From Nitrosospira multiformis (GTDB lineage Bacteria; Pseudomonadota; Gammaproteobacteria; Burkholderiales; Nitrosomonadaceae), in NCBI GenBank assembly GCA_017306155.1, contig JAFKJB010000005.1:62001-126000 (forward strand): DNA of 64,000 nucleotides, written 5' to 3'. The notes under the pieces are model-generated. The model worked only from the letters and a program-made list of their open reading frames with translations. It was not told the origin of the DNA and did no database searches. Each line of letters opens with the position of its first letter. Positions within the stretch are counted from its first letter, which is position 1. The position numbers and the translations under genes were made by a program. Below, in pieces: positions 7,797 through 18,083 of the stretch.

Positions 7797-10104
7797 GCGC
7801 ATCTGCGTCAATGCCCGCAACCGCTTCAATCAATTGACCAAGTGCGATGCCCCCATCATTGCAGGGCACTCTTTCCGGCAAATGTGCCGCAAACCCGGCG
7901 ACTTCCAGTCGCGACACGGCCAACTCGGCAAGCAACCTGTTCTGGAACACGCCGCCGGCCAGGCCCACTCGATCAAACGGTATTGACGAATGGATGCGTT
8001 GCGCCTGGATCACAATGGAATTTGCGAGACTCAAGTGAAATTGCATTGCCCTCCGGGCAACCGGAACCGCCTCATTGAGCAGTTCGGGGAGGAGCGGTTT
8101 CCAGTCCACAGTGAGCAAGCCGGCAGGGCCTTGAAAAAGAGGCAGATCAATTACATCAATCTCGCGTTCTGAGTCGCAGACATCTGCAACGTTTTCCAGA
8201 TACATCCCCGCCTGACCCTCGTAGCTCGCATGCCGCAGTAACCCGAGCAGGCTGGCAGCACCGTCGAAAAGACGTCCCGCTGCGGTCGTGACGCGCGAAT
8301 TCAGTCCCTTTTCCCATGCTTTTTTTAGCAACTCCAGGCGGGCTCCCATGGCGGGAGGCTCTATTCCGCTTTCCCAGCAAAGCGCAGCAGCAGAACGCCA
8401 CGGCTCCCGCCCCGCCCGCTCGCCCCCTGGTAGCCGGAACGGGCATAGACGCGCAACTCGGCGCCAGGCTCCTGGGCGCCCAAGCAATGCTTCGCCGCCC
8501 CAAAGGGTATTGTCCTCCCCCAGGCCGACGCCGTCCCAGGTGAAAGTCAACCAGGTAAGTTCTCGAGAATGCTCAGCCGCCAAGGCAGATGCATGGGCAT
8601 GATGGTGCCAGACGGGGATGAGTGGCAAGCTCTGCCGATCCGCCCAGAGGCTGCTGGCATAGCCTTTATGGGCATCGCAAACGATAGCCTGAGGGGAAGC
8701 GCCGTACAACCGCTGCAAATCTGAAATGACCTGTTCGAATACTGCGATGCTTCGGGGAGCATCCAGGTCCCCGATATGGGGAGAAAGAACGGCTCGCCCA
8801 TTCCAGCCCAAGGCGATGCTATTTTTCATATGCCCGCCCACAGCCAGCAATGGCTGCGCAAACAGGCCAGGCAGGTCAAATTCAATCGGGCCGATGCCGC
8901 GTCCCACTCGGACCAAACGGGGCTTTCCTGCAATGACACGGACCACCGGATCATCCGCGGGACGCGCAATGGGGCGATTATGATGGAGAAAAACTCGAGT
9001 CACTCGGGCCAACCGCGTTTCCACCTCTGCATTGTCAATCAGCACTGGCTCTCCGCTCACGTTTCCGGAGGTGGCTACTACCGGTTTATCCAGTTCATCC
9101 AGCAACAAATGATGGAGAGGACTATAAGGGAGCATTACACCGATTTCCCTGATTCCCGGAGCGATAGATCGAGGCAACATCGAATCCCTGCGCCTTCGCA
9201 AGAGCACGATTGGCCGCGCCGGCGCCCGCAGTAATGCTTGCCCTTGAGCGTCGATCTCCAGTTCATCCTGCACCTGCGCCAGTCCATCCTCACCGCACCA
9301 GGGAAACATCAGCGCAAGCGGTTTATGTGGCCGGTGCTTGTTCGTGCGTAACTGCTCGATCGCTGTCTCGTTGCGGGCATCACACATCAGGTGATAGCCG
9401 CCAACACCCTTCACTGCCACAATCTCACCTTGTCGCAGCGCGGTAACAGAGGCTGCCAGCGCGGCAGGCCCATTAACCCGGCCTTCGGGTGCCGACAGGC
9501 AAAGCTGGGGGCCACATGCTGGACAAGCTACCGGTTCGGCATGAAAACGCCGGTCGCCGGGGTCTTCATATTCCCTGCGGCATTGCTGGCATAGTTCGAA
9601 TCTCGCCATCACAGTATTGGGACGGTCGTAAGGCAGCCTGGTGATCAGGGTATAGCGGGGGCCACATTGGGTGCAGTTAATGAAGGGGTAGCGATAACGC
9701 CTGTCACCCGGTGTCTGCATTTCCCGCTTGCAATCATCGCACAGGAAATAATCCGGAGGAATGTGAATGCGCTCCGCCGAATTGTCCGAACTTTGCAGGA
9801 TTTCGAAGCTATCCCTTTTGCTTTTGAGATAGGGGATTTTCTCAACGTGCCCCATCTCCGGTTGGGCGAGAGGCGGCGCTTCGGTGAGCAGGGCCGCGCC
9901 AAATGCATCGAGCAAGGATTTTTCCCCCGCTGCCTCGATTACCACCTGACCGGATGTATTCTGCACATGTCCGGTCACGCCGAATCGCTGCGCGAGCCGG
10001 AAGACAAAAGGACGAAAGCCCACGCCCTGCACCCGTCCGGCCACCCGCCAGCGGCGCGCTTCGAGCTCACCTGGCAGGATAATTTCGTGATTGTCCACAT
10101 TCAT
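7789..10104 (-). CDS. hypF: Carbamoyltransferase HypF
   Basis: Large multidomain protein (771 residues) that transfers a carbamoyl group from carbamoyl phosphate to HypE. Domains in order: acylphosphatase (RVQGVGFRPFVFRLA), two C-x2-C-x18-C-x2-C zinc fingers (CDDC/CTQC and CQQC/CPAC), a YrdC-like domain (AVKGVGGYHLMCDA) and a Kae1-like C-terminal domain (WHHHAHASA, GLAGGVFQNRLL). ATG at 10104 is used; a TTG at 10134 would add 10 residues. Neither has a clear Shine-Dalgarno. About 98 bp without a gene separate it from hypD. Confidence 0.95.
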   Translation of the reverse strand: MNVDNHEIILPGELEARRWRVAGRVQGVGFRPFVFRLAQRFGVTGHVQNTSGQVVIEAAGEKSLLDAFGAALLTEAPPLAQPEMGHVEKIPYLKSKRDSFEILQSSDNSAERIHIPPDYFLCDDCKREMQTPGDRRYRYPFINCTQCGPRYTLITRLPYDRPNTVMARFELCQQCRREYEDPGDRRFHAEPVACPACGPQLCLSAPEGRVNGPAALAASVTALRQGEIVAVKGVGGYHLMCDARNETAIEQLRTNKHRPHKPLALMFPWCGEDGLAQVQDELEIDAQGQALLRAPARPIVLLRRRRDSMLPRSIAPGIREIGVMLPYSPLHHLLLDELDKPVVATSGNVSGEPVLIDNAEVETRLARVTRVFLHHNRPIARPADDPVVRVIAGKPRLVRVGRGIGPIEFDLPGLFAQPLLAVGGHMKNSIALGWNGRAVLSPHIGDLDAPRSIAVFEQVISDLQRLYGASPQAIVCDAHKGYASSLWADRQSLPLIPVWHHHAHASALAAEHSRELTWLTFTWDGVGLGEDNTLWGGEALLGRPGAWRRVARLCPFRLPGGERAGREPWRSAAALCWESGIEPPAMGARLELLKKAWEKGLNSRVTTAAGRLFDGAASLLGLLRHASYEGQAGMYLENVADVCDSEREIDVIDLPLFQGPAGLLTVDWKPLLPELLNEAVPVARRAMQFHLSLANSIVIQAQRIHSSIPFDRVGLAGGVFQNRLLAELAVSRLEVAGFAAHLPERVPCNDGGIALGQLIEAVAGIDADAHG

Positions 10105-10202
10105 TCGATAGCAAACGGAAAAAGGGGAGGCCAAACAGCCGCAAGGCCAGGTTAGCGCATCCAGCTAATGCCTGAAACCCTCTCGTCTGTTATGCGCGCG
10201 TC

Positions 10203-11348
10203 TCAGCCTGTGCTGGGAAGAGGCATATTATCGGCAGTCGCCTTCTCATCGCTTGCCGCGTTCGCTCGCACGCCCGCTGCCCACCAGATGCGGCAGGCAC
10301 CTTCGTCCGATACCATGCACGGACCCACAGGTGTTTTCGGTGTGCAGGCACGGCCATAAATCTTGCACTGATTTGGATTTATCTTTCCAAGGACTACGCT
10401 CGCGCATTCGCAACCAGGCGGCATCTGGCCAGCGCGCTTGCGGCCCTCCGTATCGAAATCGGGGAATCGAAGCCGCGCATCGTTCTTGGCGAAGCGCTTC
10501 TGGAGGCTGAAACCGGAAGATGGAATAACACCAATGCCGCGCCAGTTGGCATCCGTATCATTCAATGCTTCCGCAAGTTGCGCCTGTGCGGCTCGATTTC
10601 CCCCGGACCGAACCAGTTCGGGATAGCAGTTATCCAGAAAACGCTTCCCTTCAAGCAGCTGGCGTAATACGGAATACATCGCGGCCAGCAGTGACACGGG
10701 CTGAAATCCGGCAACGGCAGCTGGAATATCATGCTTTTCGAAGACAAAATTCCACTCCTCAGGTCCCATGACCGTGGAAACATGACCCGGTGCAACGAGC
10801 CCATCAAAGCCGGGTGTGTCCGAATCGAGCAGCATGGCCACTGCTGGCCACGTGCGCCGGGCAGATAACAGAACGAATAAATTCTCTGGCACACCTTCCA
10901 GCAGCATGGCCGCGATCGGGGCTGTGGTGGTCTCGAAACCCGCAGCAAAGAAAACGACCTGTCGTTCCGGGTTTTGCTGAGCTATTCTGACTGCTTCGCG
11001 TGGACTGGCAATGGGACGCACATCCGCTCCTGCTGCCTTGGCCCGCTCCAGCGACCGCACTTTTTTCTTCGGCACGTTCACGGGCACGCGCAGCATATCG
11101 CCAAAAGCGACCAGAATTACATCGGCGCGCAGCGCGAGTTGAATGGCCTGGTACACGTCTTCTTCGGGGCAGACACAAACCGGACACCCTGGCCCGGCGA
11201 TGAGTTCGACATATTTCGGCAGCGCGCTTCGGATTCCTGCCATGGTAATCGAGCGCTCATGCCCTCCGCAAACGTTCATGATGCGTATCGGCCGATCGAG
11301 CCGCAGGGCATGGATTTTTTTCAGCCACTCCGGGGCGGTAAGAGTCAT
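10203..11348 (-). CDS. hypD: Hydrogenase Fe-ligand assembly protein HypD
   Basis: Scaffold on which, with HypC, Fe(CN)2CO is assembled. The conserved MNVCGGHE is near residue 25 and GPGCPVCVCP near residue 53. The C-terminal [4Fe-4S] ligands are spread over PPGCECASV, NQCKIYGRAC and GPCMVSDEGAC. It has 381 residues, a normal length. The start overlaps the hypB stop by four bases (ATGA type), so the two are probably coupled. Confidence 0.95.
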   Translation of the reverse strand: MTLTAPEWLKKIHALRLDRPIRIMNVCGGHERSITMAGIRSALPKYVELIAGPGCPVCVCPEEDVYQAIQLALRADVILVAFGDMLRVPVNVPKKKVRSLERAKAAGADVRPIASPREAVRIAQQNPERQVVFFAAGFETTTAPIAAMLLEGVPENLFVLLSARRTWPAVAMLLDSDTPGFDGLVAPGHVSTVMGPEEWNFVFEKHDIPAAVAGFQPVSLLAAMYSVLRQLLEGKRFLDNCYPELVRSGGNRAAQAQLAEALNDTDANWRGIGVIPSSGFSLQKRFAKNDARLRFPDFDTEGRKRAGQMPPGCECASVVLGKINPNQCKIYGRACTPKTPVGPCMVSDEGACRIWWAAGVRANAASDEKATADNMPLPSTG

Positions 11349-12151
11349 TCGCGCATTCTCGTATTGGACGATATCGACCGCAAGTCTGTCACAGGTTGCG
11401 CCGGAATGTCCGAAGCCAGTTTCCCCCGTTTCTGCACCAGTTCGCCTATAAGCCAGTCAAGCCAGTCCCCGAGGTCCAAACTCTTCCGGGCAGAAAGCGT
11501 GATTAAGGGTACTCGGCTACCCAGGCTGCGAAGGTTGAGTTCTGCTCGAGCCGGGTTAAAATCATCCAGCATCGGCAGCAGGTCGCTTTTGGTGAGAATT
11601 ACTGCATCCGCAGCACGGAACATTACGGGGTACTTTGCGGGCTTGTCATCGCCTTCAGTGACGGAGAGCAGAATGACATTCCTATGCTGGCCCAGATCAA
11701 AGCTTGCCGGGCACACGAGGTTGCCCACGTTCTCGATAAAGAGGATGTCCAGTCCTTCCAGGGGAAATTCATGCAATGCATTGTGCAGCATGTGAGCATC
11801 CAGATGACATGCCGCGCCGGTAATGATCTGGTATGCCGGCACGCCTTTGGCACGGATTCGGATAGCATCATTTTCGGTTTCCAGGTCACCCTCGATCACT
11901 CCAATGCGATACCGGTTACCCAAAGCATCGATGGTTGCTTCGAGCAGGGCAGTCTTGCCTGCTCCTGGGGACGACATAACGTTAATTGCGATTAAATCGT
12001 GCTTATCGAAATGATGCCGGTTGTGTCTGGCCTGATCGTCGTTTCTGGCCAGCAGGTTCTCGAGAACCGAAACCGCGGTCATGCCGTTTACCGGCTTGTA
12101 CGCGAATTCTCGGTTACCGGATGTGATGTTGCAGCCACACGTGTTACACAC
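11345..12151 (-). CDS. hypB: Hydrogenase nickel incorporation GTPase HypB
   Basis: SIMIBI-class GTPase that delivers nickel to HoxH together with HypA. The N-terminus carries CNTCGC, a high-affinity metal site like the C-x2-C-G-C of E. coli HypB, while no long histidine-rich stretch is present (only HNRHHFDKH). The P-loop is SSPGAGKT, and ENVGNLVCP with LTKSDLLP complete the GTPase core. It has 268 residues and starts 21 bp after hypA. Confidence 0.96.
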   Translation of the reverse strand: MCNTCGCNITSGNREFAYKPVNGMTAVSVLENLLARNDDQARHNRHHFDKHDLIAINVMSSPGAGKTALLEATIDALGNRYRIGVIEGDLETENDAIRIRAKGVPAYQIITGAACHLDAHMLHNALHEFPLEGLDILFIENVGNLVCPASFDLGQHRNVILLSVTEGDDKPAKYPVMFRAADAVILTKSDLLPMLDDFNPARAELNLRSLGSRVPLITLSARKSLDLGDWLDWLIGELVQKRGKLASDIPAQPVTDLRSISSNTRMRE

Positions 12152-12172
12152 CTCAGACCTCCTCCCGAGACT

Positions 12173-12520
12173 TCAAGCAGTGATCAATTCAACACTCATG
12201 AGCGTCAATTCCTCACCACTCACAACTCTGGTCAGACAACTCCCGCACATGCGGCAAGTGAGCAAATTTGGCTTGGCCTCTGATTCGAGGCCGCATGCTT
12301 CGCAATTTAACTTGAGTGGAGCACGCTCTATTTCAAGCCTGGAGCCCTCGACCAGGGTACCTGCGCTGGCAAAAGGATATGCATGTTCAAGCAGCGACAG
12401 CTCCACGCCAGAGAGGGGACCGATCCGCAGTTTTACCGATTCCACCTTCAACGCTCCGTGGTTGATCGCAATCTGCTCCACCTGTGCAACCAGAGCTTGG
12501 CAGACTGAGAGTTCATGCAC
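12173..12520 (-). CDS. hypA: Hydrogenase nickel incorporation protein HypA
   Basis: Nickel metallochaperone (115 residues). The start is set at the GTG at 12520, giving MHELSVCQAL, because His2 and Glu3 are the nickel ligands of the family. The longest frame, to 12583, places 21 unrelated residues before them. The zinc site is visible as CEACG and CRMCGS. The start overlaps the hypC stop by 8 bp, consistent with coupled translation. Confidence 0.93.
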   Translation of the reverse strand: MHELSVCQALVAQVEQIAINHGALKVESVKLRIGPLSGVELSLLEHAYPFASAGTLVEGSRLEIERAPLKLNCEACGLESEAKPNLLTCRMCGSCLTRVVSGEELTLMSVELITA

Positions 12521-12749
12521 TGTCCGCCCCGGAAGCAAGCCATTCGTCGTGAAGTTCCCAGACTGAGCGTGCCTCGCTTTCATTCATTTTCTGGATGGCG
12601 TATCCCACATGCACCATGACAAAATCCCCAATCGCAACCTGCTCCCCCTGAACCAGGTATAGACTTACCTCGCGCCTTACGCCTTTTGCTTCGCAAAGTG
12701 CGTTAAAGCCATTGATTTGGATTATCTGCATGGGGATACCGAGACACAT
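12513..12749 (-). CDS. hypC: Hydrogenase assembly chaperone HypC/HupF
   Basis: Small OB-fold chaperone (78 residues) that carries the Fe(CN)2CO unit between HypD and the large subunit. It begins MCLGIPMQI, with the functional Cys2 that becomes N-terminal after Met removal; IGDFVMVHVGYAI is the other signature. It is the first gene of the hyp-hox operon. The region directly before the ATG has no obvious Shine-Dalgarno; instead it is a perfect AT-rich palindrome. Confidence 0.95.
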   Translation of the reverse strand: MCLGIPMQIIQINGFNALCEAKGVRREVSLYLVQGEQVAIGDFVMVHVGYAIQKMNESEARSVWELHDEWLASGADSA

Positions 12750-12764
12750 AGAAAATATTTTCTA
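12749..12764. promoter_or_regulatory. 16-bp perfect palindrome at the hypC start
   Basis: TAGAAAATATTTTCTA is its own reverse complement and ends on the A of the hypC ATG, occupying the place of the ribosome binding site. It could be an operator for the hyp-hox operon, an mRNA hairpin limiting hypC translation, or chance in AT-rich DNA. Confidence 0.4.
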
Positions 12765-12783
12765 CCCAATTCCCAATCAGTTC

Positions 12784-12827
12784 AATCTTAATTGCGAGGT
12801 ATTCGATGATCCATTCGGATTAAGATT
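12784..12827. repeat. Inverted repeat upstream of the hyp-hox operon
   Basis: AATCTTAAT (12784-12792) and ATTAAGATT (12819-12827) are perfect 9-bp inverted arms with a 26-bp spacer, 35 to 80 bp upstream of hypC. Centre-to-centre spacing of 35 bp is compatible with a dimeric regulator looping or binding on the same DNA face. No sigma-54 signature was found on the minus strand here. Confidence 0.35.
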
Positions 12828-12956
12828 TTAATGAGGTTTGGAGGGTGAAATACATTCCTGAACTCTCGTTTAACTGTAATGAGCAGTCTATAACGAAGGC
12901 AGGGCACCTATTATTTGTTGATGCCACACTGGAGAAGATTGGAATGGAGGTGAACT

Positions 12957-13034
12957 ATGGCTGAGCATCCACTAATCATGTTGCCCCTTAATCTTCTGCA
13001 ACCTCCCGCAGCATCTCGTGGCTTCGCTGGCTGA
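12957..13034 (+). CDS. Possible proline-containing leader peptide upstream of mgtA
   Basis: A 25-residue frame (MAEHPLIMLP, ending ASRGFAG) is preceded by GGAGG with an ideal six-base spacer. It lies about 190 bp upstream of the Mg2+ ATPase on the same strand and contains four prolines, two of them adjacent. The mgtL leader of Salmonella mgtA is also short and proline-rich. No similarity beyond this is claimed. The remainder of the 12828-13221 interval has no convincing gene; a second weak frame (13102-13191, 29 residues) follows. Confidence 0.35.
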   Translation: MAEHPLIMLPLNLLQPPAASRGFAG

Positions 13035-13221
13035 TTTCGTTATGTTTCGCGATAGATGAGGTGAAAAAGATTTTGTTTTGGCTTGTAGAGATCCGAGGAG
13101 GATGGAGAGGGGAATCAGCGTGGATGACAAATGTTCAGGAAACAGGAAAGATGTTTGCAATATGATTATTGCAGTAGAAACAGTTATTTGAAGGCTCAGC
13201 TCTTACTTTTTCACGTCCATA

Positions 13222-15798
13222 ATGTTCGTTGATACAAAGCTTCGACCGTGGTGGCTGGAACCAGGGCTAGAGGAAGAAGCCGGACTGGACGCCAGGAAAG
13301 GGCTGTCCACAGCCGAGGCTAAATCCCGCCTTGCTTGTTTCGGTCCTAATCTGCTTCGCGAGACTCGGGAGAAATCGCTTCCGCTACAGTTTATCGCACG
13401 CTTCAGAAATCCCCTTATCATTATTCTACTTGCCGCAAGTACGGTGTCGGCACTGACTGGTGACGTCTCCAGTTTCTTCATTATCAACTTCATGATTTTG
13501 CTCAGCGTTACTCTTGATTTTGTCCAGGAGTATCGCGCCAATGAATCCGTAAAAAAACTGCGCCGATCGGTTTCCCTTCGAGCGACCGTGGTGCGCGATG
13601 ACAAACCGCTTGAGCTTCCGGTCAGCGAGATCGTGCCTGGTGACGTCGTACTGCTCTTCGCAGGTGACCTGGTACCGGGGGATGGTTTCGTGCTTGAATC
13701 ACGCGATTTTTTTGTGAATCAGGCGCTGCTCACCGGCGAGCCCTACCCAGTAGAAAAGCGGCCAGGTTTACTCCCTGAGTCTGCTACGGGACTCGAAGAC
13801 GCAAGCAATGCCGTATTCATGGGAACATCCGTCATCAGCGGCAGTGCACGAATAACTGTAGTCAATACCGGGTCTCGTACTGCTATCGGGGCAATTGCTG
13901 ACAGTCTTTCCCGTCCTGCGGAGCCAACCTCGTTCGAGCTCGGTATCCATCGCTTTGGTGCGCTGATCATGCGACTCACTATCCTTATGGTGATGTTCGT
14001 TTTGCTCACGAATGTGTTCTTTCACAAACCGTGGCTCGAGTCCTTTCTTTTTGCGGTAGCTCTTGCCGTGGGGTTGACCCCGGAGCTCTTGCCCATGGTT
14101 ATTTCGGTCACCCTGTCCCGCGGAGCACTGCGAATGGCTCGCATGCAAATAATCGTCAAGCGTCTCTCGGCGATTCAGGACCTGGGCTCAGTGGATGTTC
14201 TCTGTACCGACAAGACCGGTACTCTGACTGAGGCAAAAATCCGCCTCGAAAAACATGTGGACGTGAATGGATGCTCAAGTGAGCGGGTGCTTGAGCTAGC
14301 CTATCTCAACAGTTTTTTCGAGACAGGCATGAGAAGTCCGCTGGACCAAGCCATTCTTGATCATGAGCATATCGAGGTCGGGACCTGGAGGAAAATCGAT
14401 GAGGTTCCCTTTGACTTCGAGCGACGCCGCATCTCTGTTCTCATTGATAATGGAATGACGCGCTGGCTAGTGGTGAAAGGTGCGGCTGATGAAATTTTGC
14501 AATTGTGTAGCCACTACGAGGCTGGAGGGAAAGACGCACAGCGTTCCATGAATGAAGCAGCAATGGAGGAGATACATAAGCAATATCGGGTGCTAGAGGA
14601 AGAAGGTTTTCGCGTACTCGGTATTGCCTGGCGCGAAGTATCGCCAGACTACTTCCACGAGCTTGTCCATGATGAAGCAAATCTAATACTGGCAGGCTTC
14701 GCCGCCTTCCTCGATCCGCCCAAGGTAAGTGCCGCGCCTGCGCTAGCGGCTCTCGCTCATGCTGGTGTCACGATCAAAATCGTAACTGGCGATAGTGAGC
14801 TTGTTACTCGCTACATATGCAAAGAGCTAAAAATTGAGGTAAGTGGGCTTCTAACAGGGAAGGATATCGCAGAATTGGATGATCACGCTTTGCAGGCGCG
14901 AGTCGAATCGGCCAACATATTCTGTCGGGTGAATCCTACGCAAAAGGAGCGTGTGATTCGCGCACTCAAGGCGCGTAATCACGTAGTTGGCTACCTGGGA
15001 GACGGCATCAACGATGCTCCTTCGCTGCATACCGCCGATGTCGGCCTCTCGGTTGATTCAGCTGTGGATGTTGCGCGAGAAGCGGCAGACATGATTCTTC
15101 TAAAGCACGATCTTGACGTGTTATACCTCGCTGTTATGGAAGGAAGAAGGACACTGGGCAACATCATGAAGTACATCATGATGGGTACCAGCTCCAACTT
15201 CGGCAACATGTTCAGCATGGCAGGAGCAGCATTGTTTTTACCTTTTTTGCCGATGTTACCGACACAGATTCTACTCAATAATATCCTTTATGACATATCC
15301 GAGGTTCCTATTCCACTGGATAAAGTAGATACCAGGGAAATGCAACATCCCCATGTCCTCGATCTTGATCTCATCCGTAATTTCATGCTGGTGCTCGGGC
15401 CAATTAGTTCCCTGTTCGATTTCATAATCTTCTATATCATGCTGGTAGTTCTGAATGCCGGGGAAAAACTGTTTCAGACCGGCTGGTTTATCGAGTCCCT
15501 TTGCACGCAAGTACTGGTGATCTTCGTTATTCGAACAAGGGGAAATCCACTTCGCAGCACAGCCCACCCCCTGCTGATAATCACATCGCTGACGATAATT
15601 GCGGTGGCAGCGTTGTTGCCCTTGACGCCGGTAGGAGTGTATTTTGGCTTCGTGCCGCCTCCTATCGAGTTCTATCTTATCCTCGGAGCGATGGTCGTGC
15701 TCTATCTCACGCTTGCTGAATTGGCCAAGCAAGGTTTCTACCGATGGGTAGAACAAGCCGATCCGAAAAAGAAAAGGGCTCGTGACATCGTGGGGTGA
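13222..15798 (+). CDS. mgtA: Magnesium-importing P-type ATPase
   Basis: Inner-membrane P3B-type ATPase of 858 residues that imports Mg2+. The N-terminal cytoplasmic segment (AEAKSRLACFGPN) and first two helices are followed by the actuator motif TGEPYPVEK, the phosphorylation site CTDKTGTLTE, the nucleotide-domain KGAADEIL and the hinge GDGINDAPSLH. Six C-terminal helices follow, including the NNILYDISEVPIPLDKVD segment characteristic of MgtA/MgtB. No good Shine-Dalgarno lies before the ATG. The gene stands alone, divergent from the hyp operon and convergent with fghA. Confidence 0.93.
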   Translation: MFVDTKLRPWWLEPGLEEEAGLDARKGLSTAEAKSRLACFGPNLLRETREKSLPLQFIARFRNPLIIILLAASTVSALTGDVSSFFIINFMILLSVTLDFVQEYRANESVKKLRRSVSLRATVVRDDKPLELPVSEIVPGDVVLLFAGDLVPGDGFVLESRDFFVNQALLTGEPYPVEKRPGLLPESATGLEDASNAVFMGTSVISGSARITVVNTGSRTAIGAIADSLSRPAEPTSFELGIHRFGALIMRLTILMVMFVLLTNVFFHKPWLESFLFAVALAVGLTPELLPMVISVTLSRGALRMARMQIIVKRLSAIQDLGSVDVLCTDKTGTLTEAKIRLEKHVDVNGCSSERVLELAYLNSFFETGMRSPLDQAILDHEHIEVGTWRKIDEVPFDFERRRISVLIDNGMTRWLVVKGAADEILQLCSHYEAGGKDAQRSMNEAAMEEIHKQYRVLEEEGFRVLGIAWREVSPDYFHELVHDEANLILAGFAAFLDPPKVSAAPALAALAHAGVTIKIVTGDSELVTRYICKELKIEVSGLLTGKDIAELDDHALQARVESANIFCRVNPTQKERVIRALKARNHVVGYLGDGINDAPSLHTADVGLSVDSAVDVAREAADMILLKHDLDVLYLAVMEGRRTLGNIMKYIMMGTSSNFGNMFSMAGAALFLPFLPMLPTQILLNNILYDISEVPIPLDKVDTREMQHPHVLDLDLIRNFMLVLGPISSLFDFIIFYIMLVVLNAGEKLFQTGWFIESLCTQVLVIFVIRTRGNPLRSTAHPLLIITSLTIIAVAALLPLTPVGVYFGFVPPPIEFYLILGAMVVLYLTLAELAKQGFYRWVEQADPKKKRARDIVG

Positions 15799-15993
15799 TG
15801 TGCGACGAGCCCAAATGTAGAAGGAAAATAATGCGCAAAACAAACACGTACTGCTGGTACTACTGGCAACTTCAAGGAGAAGTCACAAGCAGAATAATGG
15901 ATTTTTACCCCTCTGGGAATGTGGCAAATTGTCGCACCATTCGTAGCAGCGGCTGGGGGATGGGAATACCATTTACAGGTTCAGGGAATCTGT

Positions 15994-16863
15994 TCAAGAA
16001 TCCTTGAGGGCGTGTGCGTGAAAACGCAGATGCTCTCCGATAAATGTGCTGATAAAGAAATAGCTGTGGTCGTAACCTTCGCGCATATTGATTCGCGCAG
16101 GGTAGTTCGCCGTATTGCACGCGGCGATAAAACGTTCGATTTTCAGTTGCTCGGCCAGAAACTCATCGGCAGAGCCCTGATCGATCAGCATGGGCAGATA
16201 CTCCGAGGGGCGGACAGATTCTACAAGCAAAGAGGCGTCATAGTTCCACCAGTTCTTGACGTCATCTCCCAGGTAGTGACTGAATGCCTTCATACCCCAC
16301 GGACTGGTGGTGGGGTTCACGACAGGTGCGAAGGCGGATACTGATCGATAGCGCTGCGGATTGCGCAAGGCAATCATCAGGGCGCCATGTCCTCCCATTG
16401 AATGCCCGCTGAGTGAGCGCCGGTCAGCGAGAGGAAAGTATTTCTCCGCCAGGACCGGCAACTCATCGACGATATAATCATACATCCGGTAATGCTGGCT
16501 CCAGGGCTTTTGCGTGGCATTCACGTAGAAACCGGCGCCCAGGCCCAGGTCATAGGCGTTATCGATGGCCCTCGCCACTTTTTCTCCCCGCGGGCTGGTG
16601 TCGGGCATGATCAGAGCGATATCAAGTTCCGCTGCTACCCGCTGCGCCCCGGCTTTAATCGTGAAATTCTCATCCGTGCAGGTCAAGCCTGAGAGCCAAT
16701 AGACAGCAGGCACCTTTTTACCCTGGTCTGTCGCCGGGGGAAGATAGAGGGAAAAATTCATCTTGCAGTTCAGCGATGGCGAAAAATGCCTGTAGCGTTT
16801 TTGCCATCCGTCGAACGAACGATGCGATGAGAGAAGCTGCAACTCCTCTGGATTCTGATTCAT
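15994..16863 (-). CDS. fghA: S-formylglutathione hydrolase
   Basis: Alpha/beta hydrolase (esterase D family, 289 residues) that hydrolyses S-formylglutathione to formate and glutathione, the second step of glutathione-dependent formaldehyde oxidation. The nucleophile elbow is SGHSMGGHGA, with WLSGLTCTDENF (oxyanion region) upstream and Asp and His later (DQGSADEFL, GYDHSYFF). It lies 37 bp downstream of frmA and is probably cotranscribed with it. The 195 bp between it and mgtA hold no convincing gene. Confidence 0.95.
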   Translation of the reverse strand: MNQNPEELQLLSSHRSFDGWQKRYRHFSPSLNCKMNFSLYLPPATDQGKKVPAVYWLSGLTCTDENFTIKAGAQRVAAELDIALIMPDTSPRGEKVARAIDNAYDLGLGAGFYVNATQKPWSQHYRMYDYIVDELPVLAEKYFPLADRRSLSGHSMGGHGALMIALRNPQRYRSVSAFAPVVNPTTSPWGMKAFSHYLGDDVKNWWNYDASLLVESVRPSEYLPMLIDQGSADEFLAEQLKIERFIAACNTANYPARINMREGYDHSYFFISTFIGEHLRFHAHALKDS

Positions 16864-16900
16864 GGATACAAGCCTTTGTGGTTAACGGAAACTGCACGAA

Positions 16901-18082
<1,182 letters not shown>

Positions 18083-18083
18083 T

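Noticed and set aside
13102-13191. Second short frame (29 codons) upstream of mgtA
   Set aside because: The purine-rich stretch before it is too close to the ATG for normal initiation, and composition is not leader-like.
15795-16007. 70-codon frame between mgtA and fghA
   Set aside because: Overlaps the ends of both genes, no ribosome site, no recognisable features.
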